A DNA stretch of 64,000 nucleotides from Cutaneotrichosporon cavernicola (taxonomy: Eukaryota > Basidiomycota > Tremellomycetes > Trichosporonales > Trichosporonaceae), in the NCBI RefSeq assembly GCF_030864355.1, contig NC_083399.1, forward strand, positions 124,001 to 188,000, read 5' to 3'. Positions 24,160 to 34,298 of this stretch are shown here, piece after piece. The position numbers were made by a program, and so were the translations under genes. The notes under the pieces are model-generated. The model was not told the DNA's origin, ran no database searches, and worked only from the letters and a program-made list of their open reading frames with translations. Position 1 is the stretch's first letter. Every line of letters starts with the position of its first letter.

Positions 24160-24441
24160 GCTCAGTATCTTTTCTCTATGCTGATGAGGACGTTATCTTT
24201 TGGGGGAGAGATGGTGCCAGGAATGATACGCGCCACGATCAGTCTGAGATGACCGAATGTTTCCGCCCTGCATACGCTGCACCGCAGTGGGGCGAGTCTG
24301 CGTCAGTGTGTAAGGGGCACAGCCTTGGCGTTTCGAATCTGGTACCGATAGGAATGCCAGGACTGTGCCTTTTCCCTATCCTCCATTCCGCAACTTGAGC
24401 TGAACCAACGCCAATCCGTCAGACCATCACCTATCGCCACC

Positions 24442-25251
24442 ATGTCAAAGGACAAGCACAAGGACAAGGACGCACAGCGCATGCTCGACCCGCTCGACAC
24501 GCCCATCTCCCTCATTCCCGGCTATATTCGCGATAACCAGACAACTCTCGTGTTCCACGACAAGGTCATCGCTGCCAAGGAGGTATTGTTAGTAGTGGTT
24601 CCGCTGATGATAGGAAACGTTTGATGTGGACGAGGGGGAGACGAGGGTGTTTCGGGCGACGGGCAAGCCGCTCAAGCTCAAGAATATCAAGCGTGCGTAG
24701 AGTAATGTAGCTGACGATCAAGCGTGCGTAGAGTGTAAAGTAGCTGACGACAGGTATTGCCGACGTGAATGGCGCAACGTTGTTCAAGATCACCGCGTCG
24801 TATCAGGGTACCCTGCAGCGCGCTTTCACCGGTTCGAATGAGGTGGGGGAGATGCTGTTCCGCGCCGAGAAGAAGTGGTCTTGTACGTTGGGGGGGTTGC
24901 TTATAGGGGGCACTGATTATTGGGGGCGCTGATTGTAGGGGGCGCAAAGCTCCAAGTTACCTTTGCCGACTCGAAGACCGGAGACCCCGTCACACTCATC
25001 GTCAAGGGGTACGGACTGATGAGGACGGCCGAAGTCACTCTCGACGGCCAGGTCATCGCGCTGTTCACACGCGAGTTCTGGAGCAAAGACCTGTTAAGTA
25101 ACTCAAAGACTGTTAGTTACAGGAAGCGGGGGAGATGAGAGACTGACGGCAGTACCACCTAACTGTGGCCGCTGGTGTCGACCTGGCACTTATGACTGCC
25201 CTGTGTATCATTTTTGACGAGTGCAAGTTCGACGACGCCAAGCACGGATAG
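24442..25251 (+). CDS. LURP-one-related (LOR, tubby-like fold) protein
   Basis: A 206-residue protein from five exons: 24442-24582, 24614-24692, 24754-24882, 24939-25111, 25153-25251. A basic Lys/Asp-rich start leads into the LOR domain (PF04525), recognised from the beta-strand pattern, the GLMRTAEVTLDG segment and the C-terminal helix block YHLTVAAGVDLALMTALCIIFDE. The fold resembles the tubby C-terminus and phospholipid scramblases; a biochemical function in fungi is not established. Two more LOR genes lie at 48126 and 50455 (-), so this is the third in 27 kb. Introns 2 and 3 each hold a small tandem duplication next to a splice site. The last junction uses the donor GTTAGT, chosen because it keeps the conserved TYHLTVA block in frame. 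Confidence 0.85.
24686..24753 (+). repeat. 31-34 nt tandem duplication spanning a 5' splice site
   Basis: ATCAAGCGTGCGTAGAGT occurs at 24686-24703 and again at 24717-24734, each followed by GTAGCTGACG. The duplication copies the exon end, donor site and branch motif, giving two alternative donors for intron 2 of the LOR gene. Confidence 0.85.
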
Positions 25252-25566
25252 ACGACGTGGCTGAGGCCTGTTCCAACGTACCGCCGCCGTATAATCACAA
25301 TCTCTGACGCCTACGACCTTCAATGTAAGCCTCCACGATGTATCACATGACAGTGACAACCCCTGGAGACCGTTGCCGACGCATGAGGGCCTCATTCACG
25401 GTATTGGCATATCTTCCTTACTTCATTGTTCACACATTGTTCTTTGGGGACATTATCCATTTGTGAGAACCGGCCATGGCACCAGAGCTTAGCTTGACTG
25501 ACCTGCCACACATTCTGGTGTCAGCATAAGAAGCACATCCGCAAGCTCACCAACTGCCAGTCCTGC
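25252..25566. other. convergent spacer between the LOR gene and lectin A
   Basis: No gene seen. Confidence 0.4.
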
Positions 25567-26253
25567 TCAAAGGGGAGTAACAACCCAGTCCTGGTTCGGG
25601 CCGCAGGTGCTGGCATAAGCTAGTTGTTGACCACGAAAGCTTACCACTCCCAAACCTGCACATAGTTGCTACCCGGCTGTCCGTTGGGGACATCGAGGCA
25701 GAGGTCTCTTGTTAAGCTCTTATCCCGGAGACCAGTCACTCACCGGAGTCGCGCAGGCGGATCTGTCCGCCCTCAACGTCCCACTGCTGCTGCGCGAGGC
25801 CGTCGTAGCAGTCCCACATGTGGACACGCGAGCCGTCGCCAGGGGCTGCTGTTAGCTACCTCCGTAACGACTACTAAGCTAACCAATGCCAGCGTCCAGG
25901 CACTTGCGCTCGCCGAGGTCACCCGTCACGGCGATCTGACCACCGCTAATCTCCCAGTTACGGTAGAAGAACTGGCGTCAGCTAATAGGAAGGTGGAGAG
26001 ATCACCTTGGGCGCGTCCTGGCCGCTGCAGTCAGTTTAACCAGTATCGGAGCTCACACGTAGGGCTCGATCCCGTTCTGGATCGAGGTGGGCGTGTAGAT
26101 GGGGGTCGTGAAGATCTGGTCGAACTCGAAGAAGAGAGAAGGCGCACCAGCCCACTTGATGGTGGAGCGCGTCTGCTGGCGCTTGATGGTGGGCGAGGGG
26201 GCAGCCGAGGCGCAGAGGACTAGGACGAGGACGAGGGTGATGAGCTTGAGCAT
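25567..26253 (-). CDS. secreted ricin-B-type beta-trefoil lectin (lectin A)
   Basis: About 169 residues in six exons, starting at ATG 26253 and ending with TGA at 25569-25567. A signal peptide (residues 1-17, VLVLVLCASA) is followed by a Lys-Arg site (TIKR) suited to Kex2 cleavage. The mature part shows ricin-B (beta-trefoil) repeats: KCLDAG, DLCLDV and two QxW-type motifs (QQQW, NQDW). Such domains bind carbohydrate; no toxin or enzyme domain is attached. Introns are 30-37 nt; one ends with AAGAG, chosen to keep DLCLDV in frame. It is the first member of a local family (25.6-29.6 kb) and lies tail to tail with the LOR gene. Confidence 0.8.
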
Positions 26254-26703
26254 TGCGTGAAAGAGAGTTGGTTAGAGGAGCGATGAGAGTTGATGAAAGG
26301 AAGATGAGAGAGAGTAATGGTATAAGAGGGAAGGTGCTGTGAAAGAGGTGACTGAGTGAAAGCTGAGACGTATAGTGCCATTCTCACATCCCACGTCGCC
26401 ACTCACTCATCCACTCAACCCAGTCAATCCAGTCATCGCATTCGAGGCGATGAATGAGCGCCGCGCCGAGGAATGCACCCCGCTGGCACATTCCGCATTC
26501 CGCACAGCCTTGCGTTAATCTACTAGCAGTGGCTTCCTTGTGACTTGGCGACGCATTGCCGACTGGGTTGGGAATGAGTACCGCGAATCTTGTAGCTATT
26601 TCTACTCACCACGCAACCGACAGCTTCCGGGCTCCCTTACATACATTCCACGTCATGCATAGTGTCCATTACACCATTGACCATTCTGCCGTTACCAACC
26701 TGC
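26254..26703. promoter_or_regulatory. promoter of lectin A
   Basis: A purine-rich stretch lies just upstream of lectin A; no separate gene is seen before the end of lectin B. Confidence 0.4.
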
Positions 26704-27422
26704 CTACGCCTCCCAAGTCTTGACGGCCCACGTCTGGTCGCTGCTACCCGAGCTGTTGTCAGATGCCTCCCACACTCACACGCACCACTTGGCGACCTTA
26801 GGCTGGCCACCGTTGCGGTCGAGGCAGAGGTCTGCGTCAGCGCTGCTGCTGGGAAACATACCAAAATCGCGGAGCTTGATGGGGCCGACCTTGCGGTCCG
26901 TGTCGGGCACATACTGTCCGTTGAACACCCACGTCTGCTGCGTGACGCCGGGGGAGCACTGCCACACGTGTACGAGGTTGCCGCCCGCGGGCTCTGCAGA
27001 CTTTAGTTGTATCCCAGTTCTAAAAAAAAAAAACGACTCACGAGCGCCGGCATCAAGGCAGAATCTGCTGTTGTAATCGTCGGTGGTGACCAGGGTGGTC
27101 TCGCCGTCCGAGATGCCCCAGTAGTAGTGATTGTTGCGGGCCCTGAGCAGGGTCGAACTGTTGTCAGTTCGTCCATTCCTCAAGCGTACGCCATGGGCTT
27201 GTCGCCGTTGTGATAAGCCAGCTGGGCGGTCATGTCATAGCTCTGCATCTTGAGGAAGACGTTCTGGTTGTACCCGACGGGAATCTGGTCCATGAAGATG
27301 CTGTGGCGGATCGTGCTGGGCTCGGGGGTTCCCGGGGGTGGAGGAGGTGCGGCGGGTGCGGCGGGGGCGATAGGGCCGGCAGAGACCAGGCCGAGGCTGA
27401 GAAGGACGTAGTGGAGGAGCAT
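26704..27422 (-). CDS. secreted ricin-B-type beta-trefoil lectin (lectin B)
   Basis: About 185 residues in five exons, from ATG 27422 to TAG at 26706-26704. A signal peptide (MLLHYVLLSLGLVSAG) is followed by an Ala/Pro spacer, then beta-trefoil repeats with RFCLDAG, VWQCSPG with TQQTW, DLCLDRNGG and SDQTW. It is clearly related to lectin A (the same CLD and QxW blocks, similar intron sites). Intron 2 has a run of 12 T near its start. A TATATA element lies at 27498-27503, about 76 nt upstream. The two decayed copies at 27.95 and 28.47 kb resemble this gene most. Role inferred only from the domain: carbohydrate binding outside the cell. Confidence 0.8.
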
Positions 27423-27949
27423 TTTGTAGTGATAGAGTCGGTAGAAGATGAAAGTGAAAGTGAAGTGAGAAGAGTGGAAGGAAGGTGATTGAAGTGCTAT
27501 ATAAGAATGTCAAGTGTGTAAACTATTTGGGCAGTATTGGGCCCATTGGGTCATCACAGTCGTCGGGACCTTTGAGTTAGTGGGATGGTAGGGCCGAGAG
27601 CCCATCTTGATGGGCTTGATGACCAGATCGATGGCTAGATCTCTCATAGCCTGCAAATCTGTGTCGCCTTGATACCCAAAGTAGCTCGGCTCGACGTCAT
27701 TCAGCATTTCAACGATCGACGGCTGCATCATTAAGTTGAAGAGTAACATTACTGTCAGTCAAGCAATCATGGGTCAAGCTTGACATGCCGTCATCTACTG
27801 TTGACCCATAGAAGGTCTCTGACCGTGAGGTAGATTGTGAAAAGCAAGGGTCTGAGGCGCCAGCAGGCTGTCACCTCTTTCATGTCAAGCGCACGTCTTC
27901 ATAGTATCCCAGCGTTCATTCGCATCGCACATAGTGTGTCTCAGCTGTC
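27423..27949. other. intergenic with a 9-nt inverted repeat
   Basis: Includes the promoter of lectin B and an unsupported 79-codon frame at 27510-27749 (-). Arms ATGGGTCAA (27769-27777) and TTGACCCAT (27801-27809) can form a stem with a 23-nt loop. Confidence 0.4.
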
Positions 27950-28255
27950 CGTCAGCACACCGCTGTCCCAGGCATTGTGTGCGGCCGCCTGGTCGCCTCT
28001 GTGGGTTCTGCGGCACGCACGCACTACTTGGCGATAATGCCCAGTTATCCTTGCCCCGTTCGAGACAGAGGTCTGGTCAGCAATGGCCCAGAGATCCCAG
28101 AGAGATACTAACATCACCGAGTTTGGGCCTCGCTTTGCGGATCGGCCAATCTTTTCCGTCAACTCCCAGTCTGTTGCGTGACGACAGGAGAGCACTGCTG
28201 CCCACCCCACGTGTAGTGGCTCGGTGTGGGACCTGACCCAGCCCTGGAACAAAAG
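27950..28255 (-). pseudogene. decayed ricin-B lectin copy 1
   Basis: The minus strand keeps blocks alignable with lectin B: a GTGGGGTGGGCAGCAGTGC block like its VWQC segment, GTCACGCAACAGACT like TQQT, and GCTGACCAG followed by ACCTCTGTCTCGAAC like the third intron end plus LCLD. Frames are shifted and stops interrupt it; no intact start is found. Extents are approximate. Confidence 0.6.
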
Positions 28256-28469
28256 AGTGACCGAAGCAGATCAGCTGACAAGCTGACGAAATTAAGCTAA
28301 ACAAAGTTTAAGCTAGAATATTGGATCCCGCGGCCGGCGACTTCCCCGCGGGGTACATGTAGATGAGCAGCAGCCGAGTTGTAAGCATTCACTCTTACCG
28401 GCGTATCTACATACTACGCAGTGTATCTACAAGTAGGTGTCGCAACGTTCTTCATCTAAATTCTACCCG

Positions 28470-28680
28470 TTCGCTCCGTTCCGGTCAAGACAGAGGTCAA
28501 AGTCGCGGAGTTTGATATGGGATGCAGAGTCGAGTACGCGGCGGATGACCCATGTATTGCGCTAGGGCATAGCGTGAATACAGTACAGTAGACCGGGCAA
28601 GGCATACGGGTATCGGGAACGTCGGCGAGCTCACATGACATGGTGGGCTACAAGGTTGTGGGCGTCAACGCTATTGTGGT
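28470..28680 (-). pseudogene. decayed ricin-B lectin copy 2, intron-less at a conserved intron site
   Basis: Encodes IKLRDFDLCLDRNG, nearly identical to lectin B, then a stop. In lectin B an intron splits the codon between DF and DLCLD; here the two exon ends are joined directly. Upstream sequence is only weakly alignable (around GCGAAACCAC) and has no start. It could be a processed fragment or a gene-conversion product. Confidence 0.6.
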
Positions 28681-29000
28681 TTCGCCAACGGAGATGGTGT
28701 GACCGAGATCGTGACAAGCTTGGCAGAGCTTAATTTGCTCTATAGACTCGATAGATTTTGGCAGTTTGGCCCCCGATCCGCGCACAGCTTTAAAACACCA
28801 AGCTTAACCTCCGTCGGACACACTCTGCTGTCGTTAACATTCCTCTCGGGGAGGCGCGCAAAGCCTAAGCGCTCCACCCGATCGATCAACTTTAACAACG
28901 GCTGGCGGCCATGTCAAGAGTGTCTTGAAACTAGATGGAGCTGTGGTCGGTTGTGGAGCAGCTGGTGTCTCGATGACCTTTCGGATTTGATACGCCCAAG

Positions 29001-29008
29001 TATATAAA
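29001..29008 (+). promoter_or_regulatory. TATA box of lectin C
   Basis: TATATAAA, 35 nt before the ATG at 29043 and only 14 nt before an in-frame ATG at 29022, so it favours the later start. Confidence 0.6.
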
Positions 29009-29042
29009 GCTTCAGACCGTGATGGAACCCATACCACTCATC

Positions 29043-29628
29043 ATGCTCGCCATGCTCGCCCTGCTCGCCATCCTCCTTCTTTCAACCGTGTTGGCTGCCC
29101 CCCACGCCAACACGTACGCGCTAAGCTGGACGGGGAACCCTGGATCCAGTGGGTGGATCCTTGGCGTACCGGCAACTTTCGGTAACGGCCAAGTCTACAA
29201 CTACACCCGAGTGCCGGACGGCACACCCGTGATATTGTTCGTCCCTCTATCTCTATCGCAACCGACCTGACGGCAGAGGCTTTCCGGCGGCCAAGTTCTT
29301 CTGGTATGCACAGGCTGGCAACATCGGGTCCCCTGGCGAGCTGCAAATCAACCATCTGGGGTTTACACAGTGTCTCGACGCGGGAGGAGGATGGGACGGC
29401 CAGACCGTGCGTATCCAGAAATGCACGGGCAAGTGGGCCCAGCAGTGGATCGTCGAGGGTAGGAACAAGCAGGTTCGCCTCGCCAACTCTAGTTCGTACT
29501 AAAAGGAATGAGCTGATTCAGAAATGTGCCTCGACGTCACGGACGGAGACGACCACAAGGCCGTCCAGGTGTGGTCGTGCCATAGGAAGGGGCACAAAGA
29601 TTACCGCAACCAGCAGTGGTTTGTCTGA
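29043..29628 (+). CDS. secreted ricin-B-type beta-trefoil lectin (lectin C)
   Basis: About 167 residues in three exons, ending with TGA at 29626-29628. A signal peptide (MLAMLALLAILLLSTVLA) precedes the beta-trefoil repeats: QCLDAGG, KWAQQW, MCLDVTD and NQQWFV. It belongs to the same family as lectins A and B but is on the opposite strand and has fewer introns. Both introns use the unusual donor GTTCGT and end with CTGACGGCAG or GCTGATTCAG; using the same donor twice supports the model. The first junction was chosen so that FPAAKFFWYAQAG follows in frame. Likely exported carbohydrate-binding protein. Confidence 0.78.
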
Positions 29629-30280
29629 TAACATTGATATGGACACTACACAGGGATATTCCGTACAAGGAGAAGACAAAGACAATACGGATACTCTGTA
29701 AAAGGACAATAACGACCGAATGAATCGCTAGTAAACTGGATCGGGATCGTGACCAGGGTACTGTATAGTACAGTAGTACTATACATCACCTTCGCCGGAA
29801 TGTCTGCGCTGCGTCAAGCATTTGATCACGTGTTTGTGATACTCCAACAAATGGACGTCGTCAGAGAGTTTAAAACACGTACGTCTTGCACGATCCGACA
29901 ACCAGAAGCATGTTCCACACACTCCACGAGTTCTCCGTCGGCACTGTACATGCCGCACATGATTCTCAGTGGTTTCCAGGCAACTGAGGTCATCATGAGC
30001 ACGTAGACGCTCCCTCGTGTCACCCGAACAGCCCATCCCGCTCTTCTTACGTGACTATGCCCTCGCAAAGGCCGCCGCTACAATCAGGTACCTGACCGAA
30101 CATGGCCACGCCACATTCGGCTGCTGCGCCCTCTATGACTACACTGGTATCCCCAACGGCCAACGGCTTGCCTGTTAAGCTGTTGGTTTCTCGGAATGAG
30201 GCTGTGGTGAGTACTGTGACTTGACTGCGCACACGACCTCGCCTGTTGGTAAACTGCTGCATATCACCTGTCACTTGATT
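29629..30280. other. spacer between lectin C and the cyclase gene
   Basis: No gene is supported. It contains a perfect 9-nt inverted repeat at 29763-29784 (separate entry). Confidence 0.4.
29763..29784. repeat. perfect hairpin, 9-nt arms with 4-nt loop
   Basis: GTATAGTAC, loop AGTA, GTACTATAC. It lies 135 nt past the lectin C stop and could mark an RNA end or a cruciform. Confidence 0.7.
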
Positions 30281-31339
30281 CTAGAGAATCGCCTGGGCGT
30301 TGGGCGGCGATCCGATACCGCCCTCAAGGTTGAAAGCCATCGTAGTGAGGAAGAACGTGTACTGGTTGAGCTCGGCGCACTTGTCGCTAAGCTCGCGCAG
30401 GTCGAAGAGCTCGCCGAGCGGCAGCCCCCACCCGCCGAGGAAAACCTCGTGGATACAAGGCTTCTCCGGCCCCATCGATTTGGGCGGCCACGACTCGAAC
30501 GCAAAGCTAGGGTCAGGACCAGCATAGACTTTGGACTCACGCATCCGACGCCACAGCCGGAATTCCAGTCTCCCAGATCCAGCGCATGAGCTCTGGACTG
30601 GGGTCGACGCCAATCGCACCCATCATCGGGTTGTACTCTTTGTACTTGTCCTCGGGCATGTTGTACACGGCCTCGGTGTAGCCGGTACGGACGATCAGGA
30701 CGTCGCCCGACTCAAACTTGATTCCGTGCTCATCGGCGCATTTCTGGATCATGTCGAGCGAGATGGGCGTGTTGGCACTCAGTTGGTCGAGTTTGACCCC
30801 GTTCTTCTCAGCCCACCTCGCAATGTCGATCAGGTGGGCCCGCGAGGTTACTGGATGCTTGGCCAAGTCTGGGTTAGCCTTCTCCTCGGCCTTGAGTCCT
30901 CACTGTGGATGCCGTACTTGGTGCATCCGCCCCAGATGTCGTCGGCCGTCATGCCTCCATGGTACGTGTACTTTCCCTTCTCGGGATAGTTCTGGTAGGG
31001 AACATGGGCAAACCCGTCCCACTGTGTTGTGCACTGAGTGTTGAACGATACCTTGTCGTCAAAGTAATACCCCTTTCCGAGGAGTTCATGCTCAACCGTC
31101 CCGCGTCCTGGGTTGATAGGCCGCCCTTTCATCGGCAGACTGAATCAGCTCCAAAGAGAGACAACGCACTTGAGACAAACGGGGATGCCGTGCTTGACAC
31201 TGTCGCGGCCGCGCTTGACGGCCGCCGCGTCAATGAGGTTGAGCTGGCCCAGCTCGTTGTCCTTGCCCCACAGGCCCCAGGTGTTGAGGGGCGGGCCGTC
31301 GCGTTTCTGGAGATCATCAAAAGAGCATGGGACCGGCAT
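30281..31339 (-). CDS. cyclase-family (PF04199) metal-dependent hydrolase
   Basis: A 319-residue protein from four exons: 31339-31170, 31139-30904, 30868-30541, 30506-30281. It belongs to the cyclase/kynurenine-formamidase-like family: an N-terminal block ending in the metal-site region TQWDGFAHVPYQ, the GDVLIVRTGY strand, and the late WIWETGIPAVASDA and HEVFLGGWGLPLGE blocks. Bacterial and animal relatives hydrolyse N-formylkynurenine; the fungal branch is mostly uncharacterised, so the substrate is open. It lies 600 nt downstream of the copper amine oxidase on the same strand, which hints at a shared catabolic role. All four exons join in frame with GTGCGT/GTGAGG/GTGAGT donors. Confidence 0.88.
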
Positions 31340-31935
31340 TGTGAATTTGTAAAGCGTGGGGAATCGCGGGACCGGGATAGAACCAGTGCAGGTCTTAAGG
31401 CTGGTCGTTGGTGCTTGTTCCCACTTGTGGATGGATCATTAGGTCATACTCAAGTGGGCATGTTGCCCGGTAACCGTGCGAGTAGTTGCCGATCCCACCC
31501 CAGAAATTACCGGCTCACATCAGCCTTAATGACGTGAGAGGGGGCCAGGAATGCGGCGGACTTGGCTCAATACGCATACATGCATTACATGACAAGTCTC
31601 CTTGCTGGGATCATCGCCGTAGCGCTGCATACATCCACATTTGCGGTGCTGAGGCTGCGCGCATCCCCAGGCCGGAATCACTCGTTCTATTCGCGGACTG
31701 TCAGGCGGCGATGCCCCGCCAGCCCGTGCGCCTCTGCTCAAAGTGCGCTTGGTGCTACAGTATCGACCAATCCCGACCAGTCTGATGTCGGTCGACTGGA
31801 TTAGTGACACTCATCCACACATAAATGAACCGAATGAAATCCATAAACTTCCTACTTGCTATTTGGTACACAGATGTAATAGAACACAAATGCCGTTTGA
31901 TATATGGGTGTGATAGCTCTCGCGTCGTCTCGAGC
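31340..31935. other. intergenic, promoter of the cyclase gene and 3' flank of the amine oxidase
   Basis: Short frames only; no gene seen. Confidence 0.4.
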
Positions 31936-34298
31936 TTATGCGCGAGCGCAGCACGAGCCGTTGCCGTTGACGCCATTTGTGGCGGTGCCGTTTGAACCGG
32001 CGGGAGTGCCCTCGGTAAAGGCCTCGGTGGCGTAGCGCGACTTGGCGTCGGCGGTAGAAGGCACGTCGAGGCCCGGGTTGCGGTCAAAGAAGTTGGCCGG
32101 CTTGAGGTGGTAGCGGAGAATCTCAACGGGCATGATGGGCCAGTCCTCTGCGCGGCAGATGTGCGAGTTGCCAAACATGTTCCAGACGACACAGTCAGTG
32201 TCGCTGACGTCGTCGGCGCGGTCGACCCAGGTCTGGAGACCAAAGTCCTTGTGGCCTGGGTGCTGGTTGATGTGCAACTCAGAGGGGAAGATCTCCTCCT
32301 CCTGGTAGCGAGTCACAAAGGTGTGGTGGCGAGCCCAAGGGGCACGGTTCCAGGCGAGCGAGCCAGGCTTGGCGAACATGGGCGGCATGTCCTTGCAGAT
32401 AATCTTGTAGCCAATGTTGCCCTTGGTGGCAAAGTGCTGCTTGTGGGGGTTCTCAATGACCCAGGCGCGAGCCTTGCTCGCATCCCAGTCCGAGAACTGG
32501 TCCGAGCGGGTGAACGGCGTCTTGACCGAGTGGTAACCGTTGCCGTAATAGTTCTGGGCCGAGCCGACCTCGGCGTCATCAGGCACCGAGTCGACAGTCA
32601 CGAGGCGGTTGCGGAGACCGTCGATCATGGGGTCGACGCGCATGGAGAAGAGGTGCTGGTGGTGCTGAGCGGCAATGCGGGGAGCGACCTCAACCTCGTG
32701 GTTCGGGTCCGGGAGCTCACCCTCGCGGAGAGGGTAGGCATTGACAATACCAGTCGCCTTGACCTCGAGCTCGATCGAGCCATCGAGGTAGAAGTTGAAG
32801 TAGAAGCCGTACTCGTAGTTGGCGACAGTGCAGATCGACGAGACGACGAGCTTGCGGTTGCGAGCGACGTGGGCCTTGTTGTCACGAAAGTCGGTGTGCT
32901 TGTGCAGGATACCGGCGTCCTCCTCGTGGATGCAGATGGCGCTCTTAATGTGCTGGATACCACCTGCGCGAGTGATAAAGTCGGCGTCGAGGTAGGTGAT
33001 CGAGCCGAGGCAGTCGCAGCCGAGGGCAAGCGAGTTGGAGAGGGCACCGATTCCGTACTCTCCAGTGTCAAAGGCCTGCTTGCGGTGGTGGGGGTAAGTG
33101 GTCTTGGCGTAGGGAACGACCATCTCGGCAACCGAGATACGGTAGAAGAGCGGGCGCTCACCCTTGGCACCGTCGTTGTAGGTGATGCCAGAGAGCACAA
33201 GACCCTCACGGTAAGTGAAGCCGATGTGGAACTTGAAGTTCTGCCACTCCATCATGCGGCCAGTGAGCTTGTAGCTCACGCCCTCGGGCTGGATAACGTG
33301 GAGGGGCTTGAGGGTGTCGCGGACGGTAAAGTTGGGCTCGTCCATGACAATCTGCTCGGGGAGGTAGTTGGCGGCCAAGGCAGGGGGAGCGAAGCGCTCA
33401 CGGGGAGGAACCTTGGCGTGGTCCTCAGCCGACGAGGGGGGCTGCGGCTCGCCAGGGCCGGGGTTGCCATGGGGGTAGTCGATGGTAATGACCTCGCCAG
33501 TGTTGCTGTCGATGATAGGGATAAAGTCGCACGGGTGAGCGTAGAGGTTGTCTCCCGGGCGAAGGCGGGTGAAGCAGAAGCACTGCTGGAGGCGGCGGCC
33601 GGGGAAACGCTCGTCGTAGGCAATGCACCAGCCGTCGACGTAGACGTCCTCCTGCTTGATGCCGACGGCGTCGCAGGCCGCCTTGACCTTTGCGTCCTTG
33701 CGGCAGATCTCCTCGGCCCAGAGGAGCTCCTCGGTCTGGAGCGAGGGCTGAATGTCGACATCGAGCATGATCCACGAGGACACAACCGCCTGAGGGACAA
33801 CGGCGACATCGTCACCAGCCGGAAGGTTGGACGGGAGGTCGACAATTGCCTCAAAGCCGCGCTTGGACTGGTTGCAGATAATGTGGAGCTGAGCGTCAGT
33901 GCGAGTTCAAAGTTGCAGTTGCAAGTTGCCGAGGTGACCGCTGGTGACCGCGATAATGGTCACCGCGGTCACCAGAATGGTGCGAGATAAAAAAAGAGAG
34001 AGAGACTCACGTCAGCCTGGCGCATGAGGGGCGCGGCCTTGGTAACAGCAATGGCAGAAATCTCCTTGTCGGAGAAGAGACCCATCCAGCGAAGAACGTC
34101 GGCCTTGGGCGACTCGCGGAGGCTGATGGTGTTGAAGAGGGGCACAGCCGGCTCGCCGACATAGCCGCCCTTCTTGATGAAGGCGTGGACCGCCGCGACA
34201 CTCGCGCGGATCTCGTCCTGCGTGAGGGGGTCGAAGGGGTGGGCGCCCGGGGCGTAATTTGGCTTCGTGCCGTTGGCAGTGTTGTTAGTCGAGACCAT
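31936..34298 (-). CDS. copper amine oxidase
   Basis: A 746-residue enzyme in two exons (34298-34011, 33888-31936), close to the usual length. It has two small N-terminal domains and the large catalytic domain with the topaquinone motif NYEY (in VANYEYGFYF), whose first Tyr becomes the cofactor, and the copper-ligand block HQHLFSMRVDP plus a later His (HHTFV). The substrate-channel aspartate region (YLDADFITRAGG) is also present. The enzyme oxidises primary amines to aldehydes with release of ammonia and hydrogen peroxide. No clear PTS1: it ends in CARA. It is divergent from an amino-acid/amine permease, fitting amine uptake and use as nitrogen source. The 122-nt intron carries a strong inverted repeat. 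Confidence 0.94.
33933..33973. repeat. inverted repeat inside the amine-oxidase intron
   Basis: Two GGTGACC copies (33933-33949) face two GGTCACC copies (33958-33973), so a stem of about 16 bp can form in the pre-mRNA between the splice sites. Confidence 0.75.

Noticed and set aside
28300..28470. A further complete lectin gene between the decayed copies
   Set aside because: No signal peptide, start or alignable repeat in this stretch.
29022..29042. Earlier start for lectin C at 29022
   Set aside because: Only 14 nt after a TATATAAA box and it would add a polar stretch before the signal peptide.
32107..33990. 627-codon open frame on the plus strand
   Set aside because: It is the antisense shadow of the copper amine oxidase, caused by strong C-ending codon bias; its Val/Asp/Leu-rich translation matches no family.
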